Shown here piece after piece: positions 16,583-25,166 of a DNA stretch of 45,401 nt. The DNA is from Clostridia bacterium (GTDB lineage Bacteria > Bacillota > Clostridia > Christensenellales > Aristaeellaceae), in the NCBI GenBank assembly GCA_017502305.1, contig JAFVVG010000002.1, forward strand, positions 1 through 45,401. Direction: 5' to 3'. Numbering within the stretch: position 1 is the first letter of the stretch; every line of letters begins with the position of its first letter. The translations under genes and the position numbers were made by a program. The notes below the pieces were generated by a model, which saw only the letters and a program-made list of their open reading frames with translations, did not search any database and was not told the origin of the DNA.

Positions 16583-18349
16583 TCAGATACGAGCGTCAAA
16601 CAGGCCGCAGAAGCTGTCGATGGGGTCCTTGCCCTTGAAAGCCTCGGGGCCGCCGGTGAGGCCTTCCACCAGTGCGTCCATGGTGGTGGGCTTGGAATCG
16701 TAAGCGTTGATGTAGGTACGCAGCTGGGGGGTATCCGCCAGCATGGTGGGAGCGTTCACGCTGACGCCCACCACCGGCAGTTCGAACACGTACCACGGAA
16801 TCTCGCCGCCGCCCTTGCTCATGCCGAAGGAGGGCCGGGCGCTCATCACATCGAAGAGGGTGATCACCAGATCCTGCTGGCTCTTGAAATCCTCAATAGC
16901 GTTCTTGCCGGCGAAATACAGGTTCAGGCTGGGCTTTTCGCCCTTGGCGATCTGCTGCTTGATCCTTTCAATGGGGCTCTCGTAGATAAAGGCGTCAAAG
17001 CCCTTCTCGATCAGGCGGTCACGCAGATCCTCCGCCGGGGTCTTCCGGGGGCCGCCCTGGCCCATGGCCAGCTGCATCAGGAAGTCCAGGGGGCCGGCGG
17101 GGCCCTTCACCGGAACGATCATAATCCGCTTATACTTCTCAGGCGTCAGGGGCAGCACGTCCTGATCCTTGTACTTCACCAGGGTCACCGCGTCGTGACT
17201 GATGGCCTCGGCGGCGGCCTTGTACTCGTCCTTGCCCAGCACGGGAGCCTCAGCGGGTACCAGTTCTTCCCCGGCCTTCTTGTTCAGGCCCATGTGCGCC
17301 TTCAGTCCCAGGATGCGCTGCAGGGCTTCCACCATGCGCTCCTCGCTGATCACGCCGCTCTTGTAGGCCTCCAGCATGGTGCTAAAGTCCTCGTCGGGAT
17401 CATTGAAGAACAGGAACATATCGCAGCCGGCGTTGATGGCCTGGGGCAGCATCTCCTTGCGGGTCATGCGGTCGGTCATAGCCACCATGTGGGAGGCGTC
17501 GGTCACCACCATGCCATTGAAGCCCAGCTTGTCGCGCAGAAGGCCGGTCATGATCTCCGGGCACAGGGTAGCGGGCAGCATTTCGTCGTCCTTGATACCG
17601 GGCTTCGCATCCCGCATGTAGGTAGGCATCATGATGTGGCCGCCCATGATGGCGTCCAGGTCAGCATCGATGAGGGTCTTATACACCTTGCCGTAGGTGG
17701 CCATCCACTCTTCCTCGCCGAAGTAATTTACATTATTGGAAAGGTGGGCGTCACGGAAGTCATGACCGTTGCCGGGGAAATGCTTGGCGGCGCAGGCAAA
17801 GCCGGGAATGGTGTGGGCGCCCTCCAGATAGGCCTTGCTCATCTGCGCCACCTGGTCAACATCGGTACCAAAGGCACGGGTGACAATCTCCGTGTTCAGC
17901 CAGCTGTAATGAATATCGCACACCGGGGCAAAGGCCATGTTGCAGCCAATGGAGGCGGCTTCCTCGTTGGACATGCGGCCCAGGTCGTGAGCGTACTGGG
18001 GTTTGCCGGTGGCGCCGATCTTGATGCCGTTGGCAATGTAGGTGCCGTCGGAGCAGGCGCCGGCGCCGCCGTTTTCGGTGTTGCAGGCAATGATCACCGG
18101 CACCTTGGCGTACTTCTGCAGGATGCGGTTGTGCATCTGCACAGCGGCGCCGGGCATGTTGTTATAGCGGATGCCGCCCAGATGATATTTCTCCATCAGC
18201 TCCCGGAGATAGTTCTCATCCATGCCGGCGGTCAGCTGGAAGAATAGCTGGCCCACCTTTTCCTCGGCGGACATGCCGGCGATGGTATCGTTCACCCACT
18301 GGATATCCTCGTCAGACAGATAATAGGGCTTTGCCTTCAGGTTCACCAT
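16583..18349 (-). CDS. Glycoside hydrolase family 3, beta-N-acetylhexosaminidase type
   Basis: A 588-residue GH3 protein. The motif KHFPGNGHDFRDAH at 189-202 is the loop that in NagZ-type enzymes carries the catalytic His-Asp dyad, and VVTDAS gives the nucleophile Asp284. These features mark the N-acetylglucosaminidase branch rather than beta-glucosidases. After the barrel (about 1-340) a second alpha/beta domain follows. No signal peptide is visible, so it likely acts in the cytosol, for example on imported or recycled wall muropeptides or amino-sugar oligomers. GAGGAG precedes the ATG by nine bases. It is 23 bases downstream of the HAD phosphatase gene in the same operon, and convergent with glmS. 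Confidence 0.88.
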   Translation of the reverse strand: MVNLKAKPYYLSDEDIQWVNDTIAGMSAEEKVGQLFFQLTAGMDENYLRELMEKYHLGGIRYNNMPGAAVQMHNRILQKYAKVPVIIACNTENGGAGACSDGTYIANGIKIGATGKPQYAHDLGRMSNEEAASIGCNMAFAPVCDIHYSWLNTEIVTRAFGTDVDQVAQMSKAYLEGAHTIPGFACAAKHFPGNGHDFRDAHLSNNVNYFGEEEWMATYGKVYKTLIDADLDAIMGGHIMMPTYMRDAKPGIKDDEMLPATLCPEIMTGLLRDKLGFNGMVVTDASHMVAMTDRMTRKEMLPQAINAGCDMFLFFNDPDEDFSTMLEAYKSGVISEERMVEALQRILGLKAHMGLNKKAGEELVPAEAPVLGKDEYKAAAEAISHDAVTLVKYKDQDVLPLTPEKYKRIMIVPVKGPAGPLDFLMQLAMGQGGPRKTPAEDLRDRLIEKGFDAFIYESPIERIKQQIAKGEKPSLNLYFAGKNAIEDFKSQQDLVITLFDVMSARPSFGMSKGGGEIPWYVFELPVVGVSVNAPTMLADTPQLRTYINAYDSKPTTMDALVEGLTGGPEAFKGKDPIDSFCGLFDARI

Positions 18350-18372
18350 ATCGGTCGTCTCCTCTCATTTTA

Positions 18373-19221
18373 TCACGCGCCGAGGTTCTTCAGAAACCCG
18401 GTCTTTTTCTTTTCCTGATAGTCACCGGCATAGGTACCATCCAGCAGGCGCTGGAAGCCTTCGTCCATGAACTCCTGCCAGCTTTCCTTCTCTTTGCGCA
18501 CCAGGATGGGATAATACCCCACGCCGTTCTTTTCCGCAGCAGCCAGGTCGCCGGGGGCGTCGCCGCACATGAGCACCTTCGCCGGATCATAGCCCTTCTT
18601 CAGCAGTTCACTGATGCAGTGCGCCTTGCTGCCTGCGTCCTGGGCCAGCACAATATCCGTGTGGGGCAGCAGGCCGTACATCTCCCACTCCTCCAGCACA
18701 GCACCCAGGTTGGCGCTGCTGACGATGGCCACATCCGCCCGCTGATGTGCAAAGGCCAGCGCCTCCTTCGCCAGGGGGAAGGGCAGCTTCACCTCATCCG
18801 GCAGAGCGGTAATGGAAGCATTCACCGCCTTGCTCCAGCTGAGAGCCTTCCGCAGGGAAACGCTTTCCGGCCGGGCCTCAATGGCACGGGTCAGGGCGTC
18901 GTTGGAAAGCTCCGGACTTTCCGCCGCCCAGGCCAAAAGCGTGTCAAGGTCCTCAATGGCAGTGTATTGGGCGTTGATCTCCTCCAGCGCCAGGGCCAGG
19001 CCCTTGAAGCGGTTGATGCCCCGGGTCATGGTGTAAAGGTTAATATCATTCCATCTCGTCAGGATGGGCTCGCTCCACGCCTGCAGGCCCCATTCCTCCA
19101 CCATGCAGGGCCCGAAGCACCGGAAATGCTTCACATCCATGGTATCCATGGCGCAGCCGTCGCTGTCCACACAGATCAGATAATCATGCTTTTTCCTGTA
19201 TTGGGTCAAATCCTTTGCCAT
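18373..19221 (-). CDS. HAD superfamily hydrolase
   Basis: A 282-residue HAD-type phosphatase. Motif I is VDSDG (Asp19 nucleophile, Asp21 acid), motif II is IVSSA, and motif IV is MCGDAPGDLAAA. A large helical cap lies between motifs I and II (about 40-160). The substrate is not clear; the phosphoglycolate-phosphatase-like group is a fair guess. It leads a two-gene operon with the GH3 enzyme, so dephosphorylation of a sugar phosphate from the same route is plausible. GGAAGGAG precedes the start. Confidence 0.82.
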   Translation of the reverse strand: MAKDLTQYRKKHDYLICVDSDGCAMDTMDVKHFRCFGPCMVEEWGLQAWSEPILTRWNDINLYTMTRGINRFKGLALALEEINAQYTAIEDLDTLLAWAAESPELSNDALTRAIEARPESVSLRKALSWSKAVNASITALPDEVKLPFPLAKEALAFAHQRADVAIVSSANLGAVLEEWEMYGLLPHTDIVLAQDAGSKAHCISELLKKGYDPAKVLMCGDAPGDLAAAEKNGVGYYPILVRKEKESWQEFMDEGFQRLLDGTYAGDYQEKKKTGFLKNLGA

Positions 19222-19258
19222 TGCGTCGTCTCCTTCCGCTCACAATGCATCTATATAT

Positions 19259-19286
19259 ATTATATTTCCGCATTTCTTTCTTGCAA
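19259..19286 (-). promoter_or_regulatory. Promoter of the HAD-GH3 operon
   Basis: Minus-strand TTGCAA (19281-19286) and TATAAT (19259-19264) are separated by 16 bases, about 40 bases before the HAD start, in an A/T-rich stretch. Confidence 0.6.
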
Positions 19287-19374
19287 AGGCCGCATTTCTG
19301 TTTCGTATCGTAAAATTTTTACCAAATCCCACGATAAAGCATGGTATTGCAAGTATTTTCCCGCTGATTCGCTC

Positions 19375-19403
19375 TTCCACGCTCCGTCAAATCATGCTAT
19401 AAT
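19375..19403 (+). promoter_or_regulatory. Promoter of the citramalate synthase gene
   Basis: A perfect TATAAT (19398-19403) has a weak -35, TTCCAC (19375-19380), at 17 bases. Only about 25 bases lie between the likely start site and the coding region, so no T-box or other long leader fits. Confidence 0.55.
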
Positions 19404-19436
19404 ACCTCTATCATTGCGAATTTGGAGGGACGGAAG

Positions 19437-21017
19437 ATGTTGAAGCTCCTGGATACCACCCTGCGGGACGGCGCCCAGGCGGAAGGCGTCACCTTCTCCC
19501 TGGAGGATAAACGCCGAATCGCCCTGGCGCTGGATGACCTGGGCGTGCAGTATATCGAGGGCGGCAACCCCGCCGCCAATCCCAAGGACGCCGCTTTCTT
19601 CCAGCAGGCACGCAGCATGCATCTGCGCCAGGCGAAGCTTGTTTCCTTCGGCTCCACCATCCGTCCCGGCGAAAGGGCGGAGGACGACGCCGGCCTGGCG
19701 ACCCTGATCAACTGCGGCGCGGATACGGTCAGCCTTTTTGGCAAAAGCTCTGTATTGCATGTGGAGCATGTGCTCCGCTGCACCCACGAGGAAAACCTGC
19801 GGCTCATCCGGGAGAGCATCGCCTATCTGACCCAGCGCGGACTCCACGTCTGGTTCGATGCCGAGCACTTTTTTGACGGCTATAAGGCCGATGCTGATTA
19901 CGCGCTTGCCACCCTGCAGGCCGCCGTGGACGGCGGCGCCCAGTGCCTCACCCTGTGCGACACCAACGGCGGCACCCTGCCGGAGGAGGTGGCCGGGATC
20001 GTCCGGCTGGTATGCGGCCGTTTTGACCTGCCCGTGGGCATCCATTGCCATAACGATTGCGGGCTGGCCACCGCCTGCTCCCTGGCGGCGGTTCAGGCAG
20101 GAGCACAGGTGGTGCAGGGCACCATGGGCGGCGTGGGCGAGCGCTGCGGCAACGCGGATCTTAGCACACTGATTCCCCTTCTTGAAAAGAAACTCAACAA
20201 GCCCTGCCTGCCCGAGGGGCATCTGCCCATGCTGACCCACACCGCCCGCTTCGTGGCAGAGGTCATGAACCTTTCTATCAACGAGCGCGCACCCTTTGTG
20301 GGCCACAGCGCCTTCGCCCACAAGGGCGGCATGCACATCGACGGCGTCCTCAAGCACGCCCCCTCCTTCGAGCAGATCCCCCCGGAGAGCGTGGGCAACC
20401 AGCGCCGTTTTCTCATCAGCGACCAAGCAGGCCGCGCCGGAGTATACGCTCGTCTCAGCCGCATCCTGCCCGATGTGAACCGCGACAGCCCGGAAATGGC
20501 CCGTGTCATCGCCCGGCTGAAGGAGAAGGAAGCCCGTGGCTATACCTACGAAAACGCCGATGGCTCTTTTGCCCTCATGGCCCTGGACACTCTGGGCCGC
20601 CGCCCCAAGTTTTTCCAGGTGCTGGACTTCCATGTGCTTTCGCACAGCCCCATGAACATGCAGGAAATGGCCAAGAGTACCCAGGCCTATGTGAAGGTGG
20701 AAGTGGGCGGCAAGGAGGGCATCAACGCCGGCGAGGGCGACGGCCCCCTGAACGCCCTGGACATTGCCATGCGTAAAACCCTGGCGGATTTCTATCCTGC
20801 CATCAGCACCATGCGCATGAAAGACTTCAAGGTCCGTGTGCTGGATATGGGCAACACCGCCTCCCCCGTGCGCGTGACCATCGAATCCACCGACGGCCGC
20901 CACGTCTGGTCCACGGTGGGTGTTTCCCCCAACATCATCCAGGCCTGCTTCAAGGCCCTGGTGGACTCCATCGACTTCATGCTTACCTATCTTGCGGATA
21001 ATCATCCCAAACTGTAA
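19437..21017 (+). CDS. cimA: Citramalate synthase (isoleucine route from pyruvate)
   Basis: A 526-residue member of the 2-isopropylmalate/homocitrate/citramalate synthase family. The DRE-TIM barrel opens with [11 protein letters not shown] (Arg10, Asp11), HCHND supplies metal-binding histidines, and [12 protein letters not shown] closes the site. The C-terminal LeuA-type regulatory domain (about 390-520) ends in a Gly-rich loop region. Length and the A-Q-A-E-G-V-T-F-S sequence after the DRE motif fit the CimA subgroup, which condenses acetyl-CoA and pyruvate to citramalate for isoleucine. A homocitrate-type activity cannot be excluded by eye. ATG is preferred over an upstream TTG since GGAGG lies eight bases before it. 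No other branched-chain genes are adjacent. Confidence 0.88.
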   Translation: MLKLLDTTLRDGAQAEGVTFSLEDKRRIALALDDLGVQYIEGGNPAANPKDAAFFQQARSMHLRQAKLVSFGSTIRPGERAEDDAGLATLINCGADTVSLFGKSSVLHVEHVLRCTHEENLRLIRESIAYLTQRGLHVWFDAEHFFDGYKADADYALATLQAAVDGGAQCLTLCDTNGGTLPEEVAGIVRLVCGRFDLPVGIHCHNDCGLATACSLAAVQAGAQVVQGTMGGVGERCGNADLSTLIPLLEKKLNKPCLPEGHLPMLTHTARFVAEVMNLSINERAPFVGHSAFAHKGGMHIDGVLKHAPSFEQIPPESVGNQRRFLISDQAGRAGVYARLSRILPDVNRDSPEMARVIARLKEKEARGYTYENADGSFALMALDTLGRRPKFFQVLDFHVLSHSPMNMQEMAKSTQAYVKVEVGGKEGINAGEGDGPLNALDIAMRKTLADFYPAISTMRMKDFKVRVLDMGNTASPVRVTIESTDGRHVWSTVGVSPNIIQACFKALVDSIDFMLTYLADNHPKL

Positions 21018-21026
21018 CAGTTTTTT
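21009..21026 (+). terminator. Small terminator overlapping the cimA stop codon
   Basis: AAACTG and CAGTTT form a 6-bp stem whose three-base loop is the TAA stop codon, followed by a T tract. The stem is short, so efficiency is doubtful. Confidence 0.4.
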
Positions 21027-21087
21027 CTTCAAACTTATTGGAAACGTTACAATTTTTGTGGATGAAACTCGGGAGGGACCTCGTTAT

Positions 21088-21687
21088 ATGGATGGACGAA
21101 CCATTCTGGCGGTATTACGCCGCGTACAGGCCCTGTGCATCCGCTCCGGCCTGGCAGAGGAGGCTGAGGGTGTGCAGGCTGCTGTGATCCCCCGCGACCC
21201 CATGGCATACTTCGAAGAGCTTTATGAAAAGTATGCCACGGATGTGCTGCGGGTATGCTATTTCTACCTGGGCGACAGGCACAAGGCCGAGGACGTCTGC
21301 CAGGACGTGTTTGTCAGGCTCATCACCAACGCGCCTGAATTGCAGGAAGGCCGGGAAAAAGCCTGGCTCCTCAAGGTAGCCCTGAACCGCTGCAGAGATC
21401 TTTGGCGCGGTGCCTGGCTCAAGCGTGTGGTGCTTGGCTCCCCCGCCTTTGAGCTGGTTCCCGCCCCGGACGAGTTCGGCAAACTGGCCGAGCAGGAGGA
21501 GATCATGCAGGCCGTCAATCAGCTGCCCGCCACCTTCAAGGAGGTCATCCTCCTGCACTACTATCAGGGTTTCGGCATCGCTGAGATCGCCGACATGATG
21601 GAACTTCCCGAAGGCACCATATCCTCCCGCCTCAGCCGCGGGCGCAAAAAACTTGAACAGATTCTGAAAGGAGGCGATGCCCGGTGA
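21088..21687 (+). CDS. ECF-type RNA polymerase sigma factor
   Basis: A 199-residue extracytoplasmic-function sigma factor. Region 2 spans DPMAYFEELYEKYATDV to KAEDVCQDVFVRL (about 35-75), and region 4 spans LPATFKEVILLHYYQGF to GTISSRLSRGRKKLEQ (about 140-190). About 33 residues precede region 2, longer than in typical ECF factors. The ATG at 21088 follows GGAGGG by 10 bases. The stop overlaps the GTG start of the next gene, a likely anti-sigma factor, the usual pairing. The signal and regulon are unknown; an envelope signal is the family norm. Confidence 0.88.
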   Translation: MDGRTILAVLRRVQALCIRSGLAEEAEGVQAAVIPRDPMAYFEELYEKYATDVLRVCYFYLGDRHKAEDVCQDVFVRLITNAPELQEGREKAWLLKVALNRCRDLWRGAWLKRVVLGSPAFELVPAPDEFGKLAEQEEIMQAVNQLPATFKEVILLHYYQGFGIAEIADMMELPEGTISSRLSRGRKKLEQILKGGDAR

Positions 21688-22607
21688 AGCGACTTGAGCA
21701 ACTGCCTGAGATCACCGAAAAAGCTCTGGGAGGTCTCACTGCCGGGCAACACCTGAAGCTCCGCATTGAAAAGGCCGCCCTCAACCCCCAGCCCCAGCGC
21801 CGCCCCATGGCCGCCTGGGCCCCCGTCCTCGCCTGCGCGCTGGTGCTGACCATCGCCCTGGGCGTGGGCATTCCCGCCCTGCAGCCTCAGCCGGAGGCAA
21901 ATCTCATCACCAGCCAGGCCGCCGGACAGAGCGGCGCCGGCAGCGAGATTGCCCTCCTGGACCTGAACCGCAACAATGTCAACATCCGCCAGCGCCTTTC
22001 CGAGGCCGGCGAGGAAAGCCTCTGGTCCAAGGGTGAAAACGGCAACTTCCCCCTTATCGGCGTGAACGGCAAGTATTACCGCATGCTCACCGTCCCCCAG
22101 GACGCCGACGGCGATCTTCTGGGCAAGAGCGTTGGCACCGTGGCTGAGTTCACCACCGAGCCGGCCCTTTCCGGCACGGACGTGATTCTCTCCAACGTGG
22201 CCTCCCACGGCGTTAAGGTCTATGGTGTGGATGGTATGTCCGGCACCCTGCTGGCTGCCGAAGTGGATGGCCAGACCCGCATCTTCCAGCGCGTCAGCTT
22301 CAACGGCAGCGCCCTGCGCGGCAAGGAAAAGCTGGCCGACACCCTGCAAATCGCCGGACACATCGTGTCCATGGAGCTTAGCGGTGTGGGCAGCGTCTCC
22401 GGCAGCGAATGCGAAGACCTCTTCGCCACCCTGCTGGACTGCGCCAGCTACGAGAGCAGCGGCTCCGTCAGCGGCAAGCAGACCCTGCTGATCACCCTGG
22501 ACAACGGCCTGGCCCTGCAGCTGGCCGTAAAGAATGACAAATTCTCCGCCTGCGGCACCTGGAGCTGCCCCGAGTTCTTCGAGGCCTTTGAGGACGCGGC
22601 GAACTGA
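21684..22607 (+). CDS. Putative membrane-bound anti-sigma factor
   Basis: A 307-residue protein starting at GTG in a GTGA overlap with the sigma gene, with GGAGG nine bases upstream. The N-terminal 40 residues are charged and cytoplasmic, a transmembrane helix spans about 43-65 (WAPVLACALVLTIALGVG), and the remaining 240 residues would be outside the membrane as a sensor domain of unknown fold. No zinc-binding HxxxCxxC motif is visible, so it is not a ZAS-type anti-sigma. The role is inferred from gene order and topology. A terminator follows. Confidence 0.65.
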   Translation: MKRLEQLPEITEKALGGLTAGQHLKLRIEKAALNPQPQRRPMAAWAPVLACALVLTIALGVGIPALQPQPEANLITSQAAGQSGAGSEIALLDLNRNNVNIRQRLSEAGEESLWSKGENGNFPLIGVNGKYYRMLTVPQDADGDLLGKSVGTVAEFTTEPALSGTDVILSNVASHGVKVYGVDGMSGTLLAAEVDGQTRIFQRVSFNGSALRGKEKLADTLQIAGHIVSMELSGVGSVSGSECEDLFATLLDCASYESSGSVSGKQTLLITLDNGLALQLAVKNDKFSACGTWSCPEFFEAFEDAAN

Positions 22608-22622
22608 ACGCAAGCCCATAAC

Positions 22623-22655
22623 AAAACCTCCGCAGACATCGGTTGCGGAGGTTTT
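22623..22655 (+). terminator. Intrinsic terminator after the anti-sigma gene
   Basis: AAAACCTCCGCA and TGCGGAGGTTTT make a 12-bp stem with a 9-base loop and end in a T run. Confidence 0.9.
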
Positions 22656-22693
22656 GCTATATAAGCCAACAATTCAATATTCAGCATCCACAT

Positions 22694-22725
22694 AAAAACC
22701 GCCCTCTTTCGAGGGCGGCGTTTTT
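22694..22725 (-). terminator. Terminator of the msmK-type gene
   Basis: GCCCTC-TTTC-GAGGGC with A and T tracts on the two sides, 10 bases beyond the minus-strand stop. It can work in both directions. Confidence 0.85.
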
Positions 22726-22734
22726 GTGAATCAA

Positions 22735-23856
22735 TTACCGGTTCAGGATGGTCTTCTCGGTTTCCTTGCTGAAGAAGTGCAGGCGGTTCACGTCGAAGGC
22801 AACCTTGATCTTGTCGCCGGCGCGGCTGGCGGTACGGGGATCAACGCGAGCGATGATGTTGCCGTCCTTGCCGGTGGTGGTCAGGTACAGGTAGGTCTCG
22901 GAGCCCATCTGCTCGGTCACTTCAACGGACACGTTGATAGCGGCGGTAGCGTTGGCGGCCACATAGTCCTCAGCGTCGCTGATGTTCTCGGGACGGATGC
23001 CCATGACGACTTCCTTGCCGATGTAGCTCTCGTCAACAAACTTGGCAACCTTGCTGCCGGGCACAACGATCTTGTTGTCGCCGAAGATAGCCACGACGTC
23101 CTGGCCTTCCTTGTCCAGCTTCACGTCGAAGAAGTTCATCTGGGGGCTGCCGATGAAGCCGGCAACGAACTCGTTGGCGGGGAAATCGTACAGGTTCTGG
23201 GGGGTATCCACCTGCTGCACCACGCCGTCCTTCATAACCACAATGCGGGAAGCCATGGTCATAGCTTCGGTCTGGTCATGGGTAACGTAGATGAAGGTGG
23301 TCTGCAGGCGCTGATGCAGCTTGGTGATCTCGGTACGCATGGCAACGCGCAGCTTGGCGTCCAGGTTGGACAGGGGCTCGTCGAACAGGAAGACCTTGGG
23401 CTCACGAACGATGGCACGGCCCAGGGCCACGCGCTGACGCTGGCCGCCGGACAGAGCCTTGGGCTTACGGTTCAGCAGGTGGGCGATGTCCAGGATCTTG
23501 GCGGCTTCTTCCACGCGGCGCTTGATCTCGTCCTTGGGGGTCTTGCGCAGCTTCAGGCCGAAGGCCATGTTGTCATACACGGTCATATGGGGATACAGAG
23601 CGTAGTTCTGGAACACCATGGCGATGTCGCGGTCCTTGGGAGCGACGTCGTTCACCAGCTTGTCGCCGATGTACAGTTCGCCGTCGGAGATTTCTTCCAG
23701 GCCGGCCACCATACGCAGGGTGGTGGACTTGCCGCAGCCGGAAGGACCGACCAGAACGATGAACTCCTTGTCCTGGATGTCCAGGCAGAAGTCAGACACG
23801 GCGGTAACGCCGCCCTGATAAACCTTGTAAATGTGCTGCAGAGATACGCTTGCCAT
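22735..23856 (-). CDS. msmK: Sugar ABC transporter ATP-binding protein, MsmK/UgpC type
   Basis: A 373-residue ATPase that powers carbohydrate uptake ABC systems. The Walker A motif GPSGCGKST is at 37-45; LSGGQRQRVALGRA is the signature, FLFDEPLSNLD the Walker B region and THDQTEA the switch histidine. A C-terminal TOBE-type regulatory domain follows (about 240-373). No permease or binding protein is near, which fits a shared ATPase serving several CUT1 sugar importers, as MsmK and MsiK do. GAGGAGG precedes the ATG. Promoter and terminator flank it, so it is monocistronic. Confidence 0.92.
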   Translation of the reverse strand: MASVSLQHIYKVYQGGVTAVSDFCLDIQDKEFIVLVGPSGCGKSTTLRMVAGLEEISDGELYIGDKLVNDVAPKDRDIAMVFQNYALYPHMTVYDNMAFGLKLRKTPKDEIKRRVEEAAKILDIAHLLNRKPKALSGGQRQRVALGRAIVREPKVFLFDEPLSNLDAKLRVAMRTEITKLHQRLQTTFIYVTHDQTEAMTMASRIVVMKDGVVQQVDTPQNLYDFPANEFVAGFIGSPQMNFFDVKLDKEGQDVVAIFGDNKIVVPGSKVAKFVDESYIGKEVVMGIRPENISDAEDYVAANATAAINVSVEVTEQMGSETYLYLTTTGKDGNIIARVDPRTASRAGDKIKVAFDVNRLHFFSKETEKTILNR

Positions 23857-23923
23857 AATTGTTTTCCTCCTCTGAATGTCAGATGCCCGCACCAAAATGG
23901 CACGCACATCTTTCGTTGCGTAT

Positions 23924-23952
23924 ATTATACCTATTTCCAACCAAAAAGTGAA
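23924..23952 (-). promoter_or_regulatory. Promoter of the msmK-type gene
   Basis: Minus-strand TTCACT (23947-23952), 17 bases, then perfect TATAAT (23924-23929). The leader before the ATG is about 60 bases. Confidence 0.6.
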
Positions 23953-24035
23953 TTGGCCAAAGTGACAACTCTTTGACCGATTCTTTGTTCAGAATGTTAG
24001 ATACGGTTCTCCCCCGACCGATTATGACATCGTTT

Positions 24036-25166
24036 TCAGTCGCTCCTGAGGGCATCCACCGGCAGCATGGCAGCGGCCCGCAAAGCAGGGATCACCCCGA
24101 AGATCAACCCCAGCGTTCCGGCAATGGCCACAGCGGGCACCGCCGATGCGATACTGACCGCTGCCTCCAGGCCAATGAGCCTGCCGAAGAAGAACACCAT
24201 CACCAGGCTCATGGCCACTCCCAGCAGGCCGCCCAGCAGCGTGTAGCACACCGCCTCCATCAGAAACAGGATGCCCACCTGCCGCGAGGTTCCGCCGATG
24301 GCCTTGATGAGCCCGATCTCCCGCCGGCGTTCCCGCACGCTGACCAGCAGGATGTTCATCACGCCGATGCCGCCCGTCAGCATGCACACCGCCGCCACGC
24401 AGGCCAGCACCATCACGAAGATCCGAACCACCGAGCGGGCAGCGTCGATCTCCTCCTGCAGGGAAGCCGCCTGATAGCCATCCCCCAGGGCCGCCACCGC
24501 CATGTCCCCCATTTCATCCGCCCTACGCCCGGGCGGTACACTCATGGTCACCTCGCTGACGTTTCCCGTGCCATAGGTATCCATAAAGGTGCGCAGCGGG
24601 AGAATCACCATGCCGTTCGCCGCAGCGGCTGCCTGAGCCTTCATGCCTGAGGCAATGCCCACAATCCTCACTTTTCTGGCGCCCACGTCCATGCGCCTGC
24701 CCACCACATCGCCGCCCAGGTTTTCCGCCAGTGCCTCGTCCACCAGGGCCACCGCCGAGCCGTCGTACTCCCGTGCGGAAAACAGCCTTCCCCTGGCCGC
24801 CTGTGTGCCGTGAACGGCCTCCATGGCCTGATCATATCCGCTGACCTGCGCCAGCACGGTTTTCTCCCCCAGGCGTACCGCTGTCATGGTGTATGCCCCT
24901 GCGCAGGCCTGTGTCCCCGTGGCGGCGGCAACGACGGTTCCATCCTCCGCCTTCAGGGTATTTTCCTCCAGGGCAGTGATCCACACCTTGTCCACCCCCA
25001 GGCGGGTAATCTGGAACTCCACCTGTTCCTCTCCGGCGCTGCCCAGCGTCAGCACCGTGAGCACAGCGCCAATGCCCACCGAAAGACCCAGAACGGTCAG
25101 CAGCGTCCGCACCGGGTTTTTCTTCAGGTTCATGGCAGACAAGGCTGCCGCGTCCCGCAGTCTCAT
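24036..25166 (-). CDS. ABC transporter permease, MacB/FtsX type
   Basis: A 376-residue permease with the MacB layout: one N-terminal transmembrane helix (about 20-40, VRTLLTVLGLSVGIGAV), a large extracytoplasmic domain, and three C-terminal helices. The conserved coupling segment SVRERRREIGLIKAIGGTS contacts the ATPase. Such permeases move peptides, lipids or drugs, or transmit force. The start overlaps the adaptor stop (ATGA), so the two are coupled. The expected MacB-type ATPase is absent; the only ATPase nearby, beyond this gene's 3' end, is of the sugar-import class. Confidence 0.85.
   Translation of the reverse strand: MRLRDAAALSAMNLKKNPVRTLLTVLGLSVGIGAVLTVLTLGSAGEEQVEFQITRLGVDKVWITALEENTLKAEDGTVVAAATGTQACAGAYTMTAVRLGEKTVLAQVSGYDQAMEAVHGTQAARGRLFSAREYDGSAVALVDEALAENLGGDVVGRRMDVGARKVRIVGIASGMKAQAAAAANGMVILPLRTFMDTYGTGNVSEVTMSVPPGRRADEMGDMAVAALGDGYQAASLQEEIDAARSVVRIFVMVLACVAAVCMLTGGIGVMNILLVSVRERRREIGLIKAIGGTSRQVGILFLMEAVCYTLLGGLLGVAMSLVMVFFFGRLIGLEAAVSIASAVPAVAIAGTLGLIFGVIPALRAAAMLPVDALRSD

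Noticed and set aside
19222..19436. T-box or amino-acid leader before the citramalate synthase gene
   Set aside because: The clear -10 box leaves only about 25 bases of leader, too short for a T-box, and no terminator hairpin is present there.
21018..21087. ECF-type autoregulatory promoter (GGAAAC or TGAAAC as -35)
   Set aside because: Neither element has a fitting CGT-type -10 at about 16 bases, so the site cannot be supported by eye.
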